A stretch of DNA of 64,000 nt from contig NZ_CP026118.1 in assembly GCF_004101865.1 (NCBI RefSeq), forward strand, positions 3,613,001 to 3,677,000, written 5' to 3'. The stretch comes from Halobacillus litoralis. GTDB lineage: Bacteria > Bacillota > Bacilli > Bacillales > Halobacillaceae. Position 1 is the stretch's first letter. Each line of letters opens with the position of its first letter. The translations under genes were made by a program, and so were the position numbers. The notes beneath the pieces are model-generated. The model made no database searches, was not told where the DNA came from, and saw only the letters and a program-made list of their open reading frames with translations. Shown here piece after piece: positions 45,909-54,643 of the stretch.

Positions 45909-45950
45909 AAAAAGGAGCGCGACATTCACTGTCGTGCTCCTTTTATTTTT
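45909..45950. terminator. Terminator between the transporter operon and the convergent gene
   Basis: AAAAGGAGCGCGACA pairs with TGTCGTGCTCCTTTT with T's on the plus strand and an A run on the other side, so it could act in both directions. Confidence 0.85.
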
Positions 45951-46422
45951 TCTTCAATAAATAAATTCCAAAACCGATTATTACAAGCGGCCAAAAACTC
46001 TCAATTAAATCGAATATCTGTTGGACCCATAGTAACCACATTGGAGTGGTAGGTGTAAACAAGGCAAATAAACCGAGCCCTAATAATACAAGTGCTGGAA
46101 TCAGGTTATGTTTTGTTTTCTGATAATGCAAAAGAAAAGCGATGCCAATGATCAGTAAGTAGGACGCCCAATGGTCGATCCAAAAGGGAAAGTGCTGTAC
46201 TGCTAAGAAATGGAGACCGAATCCGAAGAGCAGAGCACCTGTGAAAAGGTTTGTGTAATCCTTAGCAATATAGCTATGTAAAAGAAATGAGCCGCCGATA
46301 ACCAAGATCAGCGAGGGCCATGAGTAAAATGGACTCAACTCGGGTATATTGAGATGACGAAGGAAAAAATAGGCACCTAATCCGATTAGTAAAAAACCGA
46401 GTAAAGAATTTTGCTTGTTCAA
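45943..46422 (-). CDS. LiaI/LiaF-type multi-span membrane protein
   Basis: A membrane protein of about 159 residues with repeated helix pairs: LLGFLLIGLGAYFFL, WPSLILVIGGSFLLHSYI, LFTGALLFGFGLHFLA, YLLIIGIAFLLHY, LIPALVLLGLGLFALF and FWPLVIIGFGIYLL. Repetition of WP-L-L-I-G-hydrophobic units is typical of LiaI-LiaF transmembrane regions. These occur in envelope-stress proteins, but the C-terminal LiaF sensor domain is absent. I start at TTG 46422, with AGGAA 8 bases away; an in-frame GTG at 46431 would touch that site. It is convergent with the transporter and divergent from hemA. The function is unknown. Confidence 0.8.
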   Translation of the reverse strand: MNKQNSLLGFLLIGLGAYFFLRHLNIPELSPFYSWPSLILVIGGSFLLHSYIAKDYTNLFTGALLFGFGLHFLAVQHFPFWIDHWASYLLIIGIAFLLHYQKTKHNLIPALVLLGLGLFALFTPTTPMWLLWVQQIFDLIESFWPLVIIGFGIYLLKKK

Positions 46423-46620
46423 AGTGATCACTTCCTGACTGACATGATTTCCAATCTCGTTTCCTTGCGCTTTGCGGCTTGTTTTGATATATTACAATCG
46501 GATTATAATTAAAAGTGTTTATAAATTGTTCGTTATGATTTATTATTCAATGTAATCTTATCCTATCATAACAGTTTCAAAACCTGTTCATATTTCAATA
46601 AAAAAATTGTCGGGATTTTG

Positions 46621-46629
46621 TGCTATAAT
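46621..46629 (+). promoter_or_regulatory. Extended -10 promoter of the hem operon
   Basis: TGCTATAAT is a perfect extended -10 (TGnTATAAT) about 46 bases before hemA. The -35 region is A-rich and does not match. Confidence 0.6.
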
Positions 46630-46674
46630 AATGGATAAGTGCTAAGTGTTGAACGTTAAATGGGGGTAGATGAA

Positions 46675-48048
46675 ATGCATATTTTAGCTGTTGGTCTTAA
46701 TTACAGAACAGCCCCTGTGGAAATTCGGGAAAAGCTCACATTTTCTGAGGGTCGCCTGGAAGAAGCTATGTCACAGCTTAATACACAGAAAAGTGTATTG
46801 GAGAATGTGATTATTTCTACATGTAATCGTACTGAAATTTATGCCGTCGTGGATCAGCTCCACACTGGCCGTTATTATATTAAGCAATTTTTAGCAGATT
46901 GGTTCAATGTCGAAAAGAATCAGTTTTCTCCTTTTCTCTCTATTTACGAAACGGACGGGGCGATTGAACATTTGCTTCGTGTGACCTCAGGGCTTGATTC
47001 CATGGTTCTTGGAGAGACGCAGATTTTAGGACAGATGAAACAATCTTTTCTCCGTGCTCAAGAAGCGGGTTCCACAGGTACGATTTTCAATCAATTGTTC
47101 AAACAATCGGTTACAATGGCAAAGAAAGCCCATAAAGAAACGGAGATTGGAGATAATGCGGTTTCTGTAAGCTATGCAGCTGTAGAGTTAGCTCGCAAAA
47201 TTTTCGGAGATTTAGTCCACAAGCATATCGTAATTCTTGGGGCTGGAAAGATGGGGGAGCTTGCTGCTAAAAACCTGCATGGTTCAGGTGTGCGGAAAGT
47301 TTCTGTCGTGAATCGTACGTTGACCAAAGCCCAACAGGTAGCAGACCAGTTCAGTGGAGACGCCAGAACAATGGACGAGTTGGAAGATGTTTTAAGAGAT
47401 GCTGATATTGTCATTAGTTCCACTGGAGCCTCGGAATATGTTATCACACGGGAGCTGATGGAACCGATTCACCGTAAACGAAAAGGGAAGCCTTTATTCT
47501 TCGTGGATATAGCTGTTCCCAGGGATTTGGATCCAGCAATGGAAACACTCGAAAGTGTCTTTTTATATGATATCGATGACCTGCAGGGAATCGTCGATGC
47601 GAATTTAGCTTTACGTAAACAGGCAGCAGAAGAGATTGAAGTCATGATTGAAGCGGAAATCGTTGAATTCAAACAATGGCTGCAAACTATCGGTGTTGTT
47701 CCTGTCATATCAGCTTTGAGATCAAAAGCTTTAGGTATTCAAAATGAAACGATGAAGAGTATTGAACGTAAAATGCCTGACTTATCTGACCGTGAACGGA
47801 AAGTACTCAATAAACATACGAAAAGCATTATTAACCAAATGTTGAAAGAACCGATTTCTCAGGCTAAGGAGCTGGCGGCCCAGCCTGACTCAGAAGAGTC
47901 CTTGCGCTTATTTACTCAGATTTTCGGTATTGAAGAACAAGTTGAAAAAGAGGTAGAAGAACAGGAAAAGAAGAGCAACGTGACAGTGAAACACAGTTCA
48001 GAGGCAAGTGAACCTATTTCGATCATCAACCCCATGGTCAATTCATAA
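46675..48048 (+). CDS. hemA: Glutamyl-tRNA reductase
   Basis: A 457-residue enzyme that reduces glutamyl-tRNA to glutamate-1-semialdehyde, the committed step of C5 haem synthesis. The catalytic Cys is in [12 protein letters not shown] (about residue 50); GETQILGQ, an NADPH-binding GAGKMGE and VVNRT follow, then the C-terminal dimerisation helices. An acidic tail of about 40 residues ([11 protein letters not shown]) follows. ATG 46675 lies 9 bases after GGGGG; the longer frame from 46660 is unsupported. It heads hemAXCDBL. Confidence 0.97.
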   Translation: MHILAVGLNYRTAPVEIREKLTFSEGRLEEAMSQLNTQKSVLENVIISTCNRTEIYAVVDQLHTGRYYIKQFLADWFNVEKNQFSPFLSIYETDGAIEHLLRVTSGLDSMVLGETQILGQMKQSFLRAQEAGSTGTIFNQLFKQSVTMAKKAHKETEIGDNAVSVSYAAVELARKIFGDLVHKHIVILGAGKMGELAAKNLHGSGVRKVSVVNRTLTKAQQVADQFSGDARTMDELEDVLRDADIVISSTGASEYVITRELMEPIHRKRKGKPLFFVDIAVPRDLDPAMETLESVFLYDIDDLQGIVDANLALRKQAAEEIEVMIEAEIVEFKQWLQTIGVVPVISALRSKALGIQNETMKSIERKMPDLSDRERKVLNKHTKSIINQMLKEPISQAKELAAQPDSEESLRLFTQIFGIEEQVEKEVEEQEKKSNVTVKHSSEASEPISIINPMVNS

Positions 48049-48062
48049 GGGTGGACATGTAA

Positions 48063-48881
48063 ATGCTTGAATTCAAATGGGTTTATGAACTCATTCTATT
48101 CCTCTACGGGCTCAGTCTAATTGGATACTTCATCGACTTTGTACAAAATAACCGGAAGGCTAATATCGCTGCCTTCTGGTTACTTAGTATGGTCTGGATT
48201 TTACAAACGTTTTTCCTGTTATCTCAAGTGTTCATTAAAGAAAATTTTCCGATTATGACGGTTTATGACGGACTTTATTTTTACGCGTGGATTCTGGTTA
48301 CGTTTTCTTTGATCATCAATAAATTGTTCCGGGTAGATTTTCTTGTCTTTTTCACTAACGTAGTAGGGTTTCTAATTATGATTATCCATATATCGACAAG
48401 AGCACAGAACATTTTAGATAATCGTGGTGTCGCTCTCGTCAATGAACTCTTAGTGATTCATATCAGTTTAGCCATCGTTTCTTATGGCTTTTTCACCTTA
48501 TCGTTCATTTTCTCGATAATGTATTTACTGCAGTACCGGCTTTTAAAAAAGAAAAAGTGGAATGCAAAGCTGTTTCGGCTGGGAGATTTGACGAAGCTCG
48601 ATCATTTTTCTTACATTGCCGTCATTCTGGGTGTTCCTTTACTGCTGATTGCGATTATACTTGGAGTAGTCTGGGGTTATGTATCAACAGACGTATTCTA
48701 TTGGTATGACTCTAAGACTCTGGGTTCATTGTTGGTATTAACCGTTTATATCATTTATCTGATATTGCGTGTCGTCAAGGGTTATCAAGGAAGAGCCATT
48801 TCGATTTTCAATTCAGCTGCGTTTCTATTTTTATTAATTAATTTCTTTTTATTCGGTTCATTATCTAATTTTCATTTCTAG
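48063..48881 (+). CDS. hemX: HemX, CcsA-like membrane protein
   Basis: A 272-residue integral membrane protein with about eight helices, of the cytochrome c assembly (CcsA/HemX) family. Histidines in LLVIHISLAI and LDHFSYIAVI, and WGYVSTDVFYWYDSK, match the family's conserved sites. In B. subtilis HemX limits the amount of HemA; whether it handles haem directly is unclear. ATG 48063 lies 15 bases after hemA, behind GGGTGG. It is the second gene of the hem operon. Confidence 0.93.
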   Translation: MLEFKWVYELILFLYGLSLIGYFIDFVQNNRKANIAAFWLLSMVWILQTFFLLSQVFIKENFPIMTVYDGLYFYAWILVTFSLIINKLFRVDFLVFFTNVVGFLIMIIHISTRAQNILDNRGVALVNELLVIHISLAIVSYGFFTLSFIFSIMYLLQYRLLKKKKWNAKLFRLGDLTKLDHFSYIAVILGVPLLLIAIILGVVWGYVSTDVFYWYDSKTLGSLLVLTVYIIYLILRVVKGYQGRAISIFNSAAFLFLLINFFLFGSLSNFHF

Positions 48882-48900
48882 TAATTGAGGAGGAACTCAT

Positions 48901-49830
48901 GTGAGAAAAATCATCATTGGTTCACGTAAAAGTAACTTGGCCATCACTCAAACAGAATGGGTGATAGAACAGCTGAAAAATATCGACCCATCTTATGAGT
49001 TTGAAATTAAGCGGATTACTACGAAAGGAGATCAAATCCTGGATGTTACGCTTTCAAAAGTGGGTGGGAAAGGTCTTTTTATCAAAGAAATAGAACAAGC
49101 CATGTATGATGGTGAAATTGATATGGCCGTCCATAGTATGAAGGACATGCCTGCAGTGGTGGCTGAAGGACTGACTGTTGCTTCTGTACCGATCCGGGAA
49201 GATCACAGGGATGCCTTTGTATCGAATGATGATGTCCTGTTGAAAGACTTGCCTGAAGGCAGCATTGTAGGGACAAGCAGTTTGCGTCGCGGTTCTCAAA
49301 TCAAAGCTGTCCGGCCAGATCTGGAAATCAAGTGGATCCGTGGAAATATCGACACACGTCTTAGAAAGTTAAAGGAAGAAGACTATGACGCCATCGTACT
49401 TGCAGCAGCAGGTCTTAAAAGGATGGGCTGGGATGATAACCTGGTCACCGAATATTTAGAGCCTGATGTATGTGTTCCTGCTGTCGGACAAGGTGCCCTG
49501 GCGATTCAATGCCGTGAAAATGATTCTGAGCTTAGAGACTTCCTCATGAAGCTTAATCACGAATACACACAAACCACCGTAGCAGCTGAACGTAAGTTCC
49601 TCCATGATTTGAATGGAGGATGTCAGGTTCCAATCGGGGGATACGCATATCGTCAAGGAGAAGAGATCACTTTGAATGCTTTAGTAGGTACCCCGGATGG
49701 CAAAACGATTCTTCATGAAACAGTGACTGGAAAAGATCCATTAGCAGTGGGGAAAGAAGCAGCTGATCGACTGAAGGCTCAAGGCGCTCAAGAAATCGTC
49801 GATGATGCCAAAGAGGAGTATGGACAATAA
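48901..49830 (+). CDS. hemC: Hydroxymethylbilane synthase (porphobilinogen deaminase)
   Basis: A 309-residue enzyme that links four porphobilinogens into hydroxymethylbilane on a dipyrromethane cofactor. The cofactor Cys is in [13 protein letters not shown] (about 241). Other signatures are [12 protein letters not shown] at the N-terminus, [18 protein letters not shown] and IRGNIDTRL, which position substrate carboxylates. It starts at GTG 48901 behind GAGGAGG. Its stop overlaps the hemD start (TAATG). Confidence 0.98.
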   Translation: MRKIIIGSRKSNLAITQTEWVIEQLKNIDPSYEFEIKRITTKGDQILDVTLSKVGGKGLFIKEIEQAMYDGEIDMAVHSMKDMPAVVAEGLTVASVPIREDHRDAFVSNDDVLLKDLPEGSIVGTSSLRRGSQIKAVRPDLEIKWIRGNIDTRLRKLKEEDYDAIVLAAAGLKRMGWDDNLVTEYLEPDVCVPAVGQGALAIQCRENDSELRDFLMKLNHEYTQTTVAAERKFLHDLNGGCQVPIGGYAYRQGEEITLNALVGTPDGKTILHETVTGKDPLAVGKEAADRLKAQGAQEIVDDAKEEYGQ

Positions 49831-50603
49831 TGAATGCATTGCAAGGGAAGAGCATTCTCATTACGAGAGAAAAATCCCAGGCAGAGCCATTTACTGAACT
49901 GATTGAAGGGCATGGAGGGGTCGTATATCAGGCTCCTCTATTGACCTTCCAATTGAATGACTCAGGGTCTAATCGTCAGATCCTCTATCATCTTCACGAC
50001 TATTCTTGGGTTTTTTTAACAAGCTCTAATGGCGTGAAGTTTTTTTTCGAGCTGCTGAGTAATAGTGATGTTGCTGTTCCGGCGCACCTTCGCTTTGCAA
50101 TCATAGGAGAAAAGACAGAACAAATGCTGATTCAACATGGTCACAGGGCTGATTTCATGCCAGATCGTTTCAATGCTTCCTCAATGGTGAGTCAGTTTTT
50201 TGAACGGTATCCACGACCTGGGAAGCTCCTATACATACGAGGCAGCCGTTCAAGGGATGTTATACCAGGGGCCTTTAAGGAGAAGGGCGTTTTTTTTCAA
50301 TCCATTACCGTGTATGATACGCTATTAGTAAAAGATGAACACGAACAAGTAAAGGGCTGGCTTGAAAAAGACATTCTTGATGCTTTGACTTTCACAAGTC
50401 CATCAACTATTCATGCATACATGTCAATTGTAAGAAATATAAAACTGAATGGGCTTGACCTGCCATGTTTTTGTATAGGCCCGACCACTGCTGAAACAGC
50501 TAGGCGTTATGGTTTCAAACATGTCTTTACCCCGGAACTCTATACTGTGGACAGCATGTTTGCCCAACTTGTCCATTACTTTTCATATGAAGGAGAACGA
50601 TAA
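49830..50603 (+). CDS. hemD: Uroporphyrinogen-III synthase
   Basis: A 257-residue synthase that cyclises hydroxymethylbilane with inversion of ring D. The family is weakly conserved; here [57 protein letters not shown] and [15 protein letters not shown] are the recognisable points across its two lobes. ATG 49830 overlaps the hemC stop by one base, indicating coupling. It is followed by hemB after 2 bases. Confidence 0.95.
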   Translation: MNALQGKSILITREKSQAEPFTELIEGHGGVVYQAPLLTFQLNDSGSNRQILYHLHDYSWVFLTSSNGVKFFFELLSNSDVAVPAHLRFAIIGEKTEQMLIQHGHRADFMPDRFNASSMVSQFFERYPRPGKLLYIRGSRSRDVIPGAFKEKGVFFQSITVYDTLLVKDEHEQVKGWLEKDILDALTFTSPSTIHAYMSIVRNIKLNGLDLPCFCIGPTTAETARRYGFKHVFTPELYTVDSMFAQLVHYFSYEGER

Positions 50604-50605
50604 CG

Positions 50606-51583
50606 ATGAGAGACATAGACTTTAAGCGACACCGGCGTCTGCGCAGAACAGAATCAATGAGAGCGTTAGTAAGAGAAACACACCTTCGTACAGAAGATTT
50701 GATTTTCCCTATCTTCGTGCTTGAAGGAGAAGGAATAAAAAATCCAGTAGCTTCTATGCCTGGTGTCCACCAAGTGACATTAGACTATTTAAATGAAGAG
50801 ATGAAAGAACTCGTGGATTTAAATATCCGCTCTGTCATTGTGTTCGGGGTGCCTAATGAAAAAGACGAAGTAGGTAGTCAAGCTTATCATGAAGATGGAA
50901 TCGTTCAAAGGGCCATCCGACAGATAAAAGAGGACACGCCATCACTGACGGTGGTTGCTGATACCTGTCTTTGCCAATATACAGATCATGGCCACTGTGG
51001 AGTTGTACGTGAGGGAGATATCGCAAATGATGAGTCCCTATCTTATATCACGAAAACTGCTGTCACTCAAGCACAAGCAGGAGCAGACATCATTGCTCCT
51101 TCTAATATGATGGACGGTTTCGTTGCTGCCATCCGTAAAGGGCTGGATGAAGCAGGGTTCTGCCATGTTCCGGTCATGTCTTATGCTGTGAAATATGCTT
51201 CCTCATTTTATGGTCCATTCCGTGACGCTGCTCACAGCTCCCCACAATTCGGTGATCGTCGCGCCTATCAAATGGATCCATCAAATCGTCTTGAAGCGAT
51301 TCGTGAAGCAGAGTCAGATGTAGACGAAGGGGCGGACTTTTTGATTGTTAAACCAGCTTTGGCCTACCTTGATATCATGAGAGAAGTGAAGGATCGGTTT
51401 AATTTACCATTAGTCGCTTATAATGTGAGCGGAGAGTATTCGATGATCAAAGCAGCTTCTCAAAATGGATGGGTCAATGAGCAAGAAATCGTCCTTGAAA
51501 AACTGACAAGCATGAAACGGGCTGGAGCAGATCTGATTATCACTTATTTTGCTAAAGATGCAGCACGTTGGCTGAATCAATAA
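50606..51583 (+). CDS. hemB: Delta-aminolevulinic acid dehydratase (porphobilinogen synthase)
   Basis: A 325-residue enzyme that condenses two ALA into porphobilinogen. The cysteine-rich metal site [16 protein letters not shown] (about 116-131) indicates the zinc-dependent class. Active-site lysines lie in [12 protein letters not shown] and [29 protein letters not shown] is another signature. ATG 50606 has GAAGGAGA upstream and is 2 bases after hemD, so the hem genes are tightly coupled. Confidence 0.98.
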   Translation: MRDIDFKRHRRLRRTESMRALVRETHLRTEDLIFPIFVLEGEGIKNPVASMPGVHQVTLDYLNEEMKELVDLNIRSVIVFGVPNEKDEVGSQAYHEDGIVQRAIRQIKEDTPSLTVVADTCLCQYTDHGHCGVVREGDIANDESLSYITKTAVTQAQAGADIIAPSNMMDGFVAAIRKGLDEAGFCHVPVMSYAVKYASSFYGPFRDAAHSSPQFGDRRAYQMDPSNRLEAIREAESDVDEGADFLIVKPALAYLDIMREVKDRFNLPLVAYNVSGEYSMIKAASQNGWVNEQEIVLEKLTSMKRAGADLIITYFAKDAARWLNQ

Positions 51584-51616
51584 ACGATACTCAATGGTTA
51601 GAAAGGATGCGTGGTT

Positions 51617-52903
51617 ATGAAAGAATTTAAACGTTCTTCAAATGCATATAAAAAAGCAGTAGACTTAATGCCTGGGGGAGTCAATTCACCTGTTCGGGCA
51701 TTCACTTCCGTAGAAATGGATCCGATTTTCATGGAAAAAGGTTCAGGTTCGAAGCTTTATGACGTGGATGGAAATGAGTATATCGATTATGTCCTGAGTT
51801 TTGGTCCTTTGATTTTAGGTCATGCAGATGAAAAGGTGACAGAGTCGTTGAAGCAAGTCACTGCTAATGGGACGAGTTTCGGTGCGCCGACAGAAATAGA
51901 AAACCAACTTGCTGAACTTGTAAAAGAGCGGGTACCTTCAATTGAAATGTTACGTATGGTCAATTCAGGTACAGAAGCGACGATGAGCGCGTTACGAGTG
52001 GCCCGAGGTTATACTGGTCGTGACAAGATTTTGAAATTTGAAGGCAACTACCACGGACATGGGGATTCTTTGCTGATCAAAGCAGGTTCAGGTGTAGCAA
52101 CACTCGGTCTCCCCGATTCACCTGGGGTACCAGAATCAATTGCCCAAAATACGATTACAGTTCCTTATAACGACCTTGAAAGTGTGCGCTATGTATTTGA
52201 AGAATTCGGTGATGACCTTGCAGCGGTCATTATTGAACCAGTTTCCGGTAATATGGGAGTGGTACCACCGAATGAAGGCTTCCTTCAGGATTTACGACAG
52301 CTTACGGATGACAATGGAACTGTGCTGATTTTTGATGAAGTCATGACAGGCTTCCGTGTTGGTTACCATAGTGCTCAAGGCCACTTCGGTGTTACCCCGG
52401 ACATGACCTGTCTAGGTAAAGTGATTGGCGGTGGACTGCCGGTCGGTGCTTATGGTGGGAAACGTGAAATCATGGAGCGTGTAGCCCCGGTAGGAGATAT
52501 CTATCAGGCTGGAACTTTATCAGGTAATCCTCTTGCGATGACCGCTGGATACGAGACGATTTCAGCAATGACCAAAGATGCTTATGCAACGATCAATAGG
52601 AAAGTGGATCGTCTTATTGAAGGTTATCAGCAAGCAGCTGAGAAGCATGGAGTTCCTTTGACAGTTAATCGTGCGGGTTCCATGGTCGGTTTCTTCTTTG
52701 CAGATGAACCTGTGACTAATTTTGAAACAGCAAACCAATCCGACTTAGCAATGTTCACCCGCTACTTCCAGGGGATGGTTCAGGAAGGTATTTATTTACC
52801 GCCTTCTCAATTTGAAGGTTTGTTCTTATCAGTCAAGCATTCAGATGAAGACATTGAAAAAACAATTGAAGCGGCAGAAAAAGTATTCTCCACAATTAAA
52901 TAA
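51617..52903 (+). CDS. hemL: Glutamate-1-semialdehyde 2,1-aminomutase
   Basis: A 428-residue PLP enzyme that converts glutamate-1-semialdehyde to ALA. The PLP lysine is in [18 protein letters not shown] (about 267), with [16 protein letters not shown] and the Asp in [12 protein letters not shown] holding the cofactor. [11 protein letters not shown] is the usual N-terminal signature. ATG 51617, with AAAGG upstream, is preferred over the in-frame GTG 51611. It ends the hem operon and is followed by a terminator. Confidence 0.98.
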   Translation: MKEFKRSSNAYKKAVDLMPGGVNSPVRAFTSVEMDPIFMEKGSGSKLYDVDGNEYIDYVLSFGPLILGHADEKVTESLKQVTANGTSFGAPTEIENQLAELVKERVPSIEMLRMVNSGTEATMSALRVARGYTGRDKILKFEGNYHGHGDSLLIKAGSGVATLGLPDSPGVPESIAQNTITVPYNDLESVRYVFEEFGDDLAAVIIEPVSGNMGVVPPNEGFLQDLRQLTDDNGTVLIFDEVMTGFRVGYHSAQGHFGVTPDMTCLGKVIGGGLPVGAYGGKREIMERVAPVGDIYQAGTLSGNPLAMTAGYETISAMTKDAYATINRKVDRLIEGYQQAAEKHGVPLTVNRAGSMVGFFFADEPVTNFETANQSDLAMFTRYFQGMVQEGIYLPPSQFEGLFLSVKHSDEDIEKTIEAAEKVFSTIK

Positions 52904-52947
52904 GAAAAAAGCGCATGGAGTTTTTTTGCTCTCATGCGTTTTTTTGG
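52904..52947 (+). terminator. Terminator after hemAXCDBL
   Basis: AAAAAGCGCATGGAG pairs with CTCTCATGCGTTTTT around a T-rich loop and is followed by T's. Confidence 0.85.
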
Positions 52948-52965
52948 CTTCTATATTGACTTGAT

Positions 52966-52993
52966 GTATATAAATCCAATCTCCGCATAAGGT
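52966..52993 (+). promoter_or_regulatory. SigE-type promoter of spoVID
   Basis: GTATATA (52966-52972), 13 bases and CATAAGGT (52986-52993), resembling the SigE -35 and CATAnnnT -10 elements. spoVID is a known SigE gene. Confidence 0.5.
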
Positions 52994-53038
52994 GATAATA
53001 GAGAATAGTTTTTATGATCTTAGGGAGGGGACTAAAAA

Positions 53039-54046
53039 TTGCAAAACAAACAAAATGTATTTTCATTTTATTTAGATGAATCGATATGGTTTAAGGAAGG
53101 ACAGGGAGTACGTGAGTTGATAGGAATATCGCTTGAGCCCGAAATAACCATTGAAGAGCTGGGGGATGAAGTACGGCTGAAAGGCACAGTGGAACTGGCC
53201 GGCGAATATATACCGACTGGAGAAGCTTCCAATCAAGAGGATGGGTCATACGCTCAGTCTGTACGGGTTATGGATCATGTAGAGCCTTCCGAAGAAGGGG
53301 TTCACTTGTTTACGCATGCCTTCCCTGTGGAAATCACGGTTCCTTTAGAAAGAGTTTCAAATTTAGAAGATGTATTGATCGATATTGAAAGCTTTGACTA
53401 TGAACTACCTGCAAATCGTCAACTTCGGCTGCATGCCCACTTGAATATCAATGGAGTAGAAGAAAAGCAGACGCCGGCAGCCAATCCGCATGACTTCGAT
53501 GAGTCTGCAGGGGTTGGACCAGTCAACATGGATGTGCCAGCTCAAGAAGATCGCCCAGTTTTTCCAGAACGTGAAGCACCGGTATTTCGGATTAACGACG
53601 AAAACGATGCTGCAAATCCGGATGATCAGGGTGATGATGAAGGTGGGAGATGGCTTTATAAGAAAACGCAAAGCTTTCCTGAGTTTTTTGGCCATGCCCC
53701 TGATATGCATCAACAAAGCCCTCCACCCGAAGAGAACTCCTATGAAAATACTGAGAACTGGGGGGAAGTGAACGTTGAAGATATGAATCCTTCTTCTTCT
53801 GAATCTGTTTCATCACGAGAGAGCGCAGAAGCCCCAGGAGGTATGGATGGGATCAAGCAGATCTTTAAGCATCTGTTCCCGAACAGAGAAGAAACGTACA
53901 CTCAAATGAAGATGTATATTGCCCAGGAAGAGGAAACCATGTCCTCTATTGCTGAGAAGTATGACGTTTCTGTAAAACAGTTGGAGCGCGTCAATGATTA
54001 TGCAGAAGATGTATCTCCTGGACAGATCGTTTATATTCCAAGTTAA
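53039..54046 (+). CDS. spoVID: Stage VI sporulation protein D (coat encasement)
   Basis: A 335-residue morphogenetic protein that lets the spore coat encase the forespore. The N-terminal domain (about 1-130, QNKQNVFSFYLDESIWFKEG then VRELIGISLEPEI) is the SpoVID/SafA-type region. A long acidic, low-complexity linker (about 140-275) follows. The C-terminus is a LysM domain (about 288-335, MYIAQEEETMSSIAEKYDVS then GQIVYIPS). It starts at TTG 53039 behind GGGAGGGG. ysxE, its usual partner in B. subtilis, is absent and replaced by a small convergent gene overlapping the stop by 4 bases. Confidence 0.95.
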   Translation: MQNKQNVFSFYLDESIWFKEGQGVRELIGISLEPEITIEELGDEVRLKGTVELAGEYIPTGEASNQEDGSYAQSVRVMDHVEPSEEGVHLFTHAFPVEITVPLERVSNLEDVLIDIESFDYELPANRQLRLHAHLNINGVEEKQTPAANPHDFDESAGVGPVNMDVPAQEDRPVFPEREAPVFRINDENDAANPDDQGDDEGGRWLYKKTQSFPEFFGHAPDMHQQSPPPEENSYENTENWGEVNVEDMNPSSSESVSSRESAEAPGGMDGIKQIFKHLFPNREETYTQMKMYIAQEEETMSSIAEKYDVSVKQLERVNDYAEDVSPGQIVYIPS

Positions 54047-54231
54047 AGCCATTTATATTTGAAGGCAAGGAAGATACCCAACACCAGACCCAGCAGGAAA
54101 ATATCGAAGGTGGTGGGGAAAATAAGGGTTCTGATCGCTTGGAAAATTACGATTGGCAACATCGATTTTTCAATGACATAAAGCCAGTTTCTACACCATG
54201 GTGGCAAACGGTAACGATAAAAGCGGCTCAC
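54043..54231 (-). CDS. 62-residue membrane protein, function unknown
   Basis: A minus-strand frame starting at GTG 54231 with AGAGGTG 6 bases upstream. A very basic head (MSRFYRYRLPPWCRNW) precedes two helices, MLPIVIFQAIRTLIFPTTF and FLLGLVLGIFLAFKYKW. The ends should be cytoplasmic. The family is not recognised. It overlaps the spoVID stop by 4 bases and occupies the place of ysxE, so the pair is convergent. Confidence 0.75.
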   Translation of the reverse strand: MSRFYRYRLPPWCRNWLYVIEKSMLPIVIFQAIRTLIFPTTFDIFLLGLVLGIFLAFKYKWL

Positions 54232-54265
54232 TCACAGCACCTCTTTTCTGACAGATTCAAGGATG

Positions 54266-54296
54266 GCTCCTGGATATTCGTCCAGGGGCTTTTGTG
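54266..54296 (+). terminator. Terminator-like hairpin downstream of spoVID
   Basis: GCTCCTGGA pairs with TCCAGGGGC and is followed by TTTTGTGCATTTTTT. Transcripts of spoVID reaching it would run antisense through the 62-residue gene. Confidence 0.65.
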
Positions 54297-54313
54297 CATT
54301 TTTTGATCCATAG

Positions 54314-54343
54314 TTGACTAAATGAGTCATTTCTATATACAAT
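54314..54343 (+). promoter_or_regulatory. SigA promoter of valS
   Basis: TTGACT (54314-54319), 18 bases and TACAAT (54338-54343). TGACT/AGTCA around the -35 forms a short palindrome of unknown meaning. Confidence 0.75.
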
Positions 54344-54349
54344 ATGTAA

Positions 54350-54609
54350 TATAGTCTTTATACGTGAAATGCTTAGATAGGGAAGAGTACGTTAACAATT
54401 CCTTCAGAGAGGAAAACATTTGGTGAGAGTTTTCCAGGAACCCTGTTGATGGAAGGTCGCCCTTGATGCAGCTTCTTTGAACAATGAAGTAGGAGAAGCC
54501 GGTTAGAAGCCGTTATCTTAGTCGAGTGTACAGGAGTGATTCCTGTAAATTAAGGTGGTACCACGGAAATGAATCCCTTTCGTCCTTTTTTGGATGGAAG
54601 GGATTTTTA
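54350..54609 (+). promoter_or_regulatory. T-box riboswitch leader of valS
   Basis: A leader of about 260 bases. The T-box AAGGTGGTACCACGG (54552-54566) is followed by a terminator (AATCCCTT.../...AAGGGATT, 54572-54609). In the specifier region GAAGGTCGCC (54453 onward) the triplet GTC (54456-54458) is a valine codon followed by a purine, consistent with control by tRNA-Val. Conserved AGAGAG occurs in the 5' part. Confidence 0.92.
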
Positions 54610-54643
54610 TTTTGATAAAGAAAATAGAAGGAGGAAGGTCGAA

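Noticed and set aside
46484..46530. PerR/Fur-like box and TTGATA...TATAAT promoter upstream of hemA
   Set aside because: TTATAATTA matches only one half of the PerR consensus, and the TTGATA-TATAAT spacing is 14 bases. I left both out.
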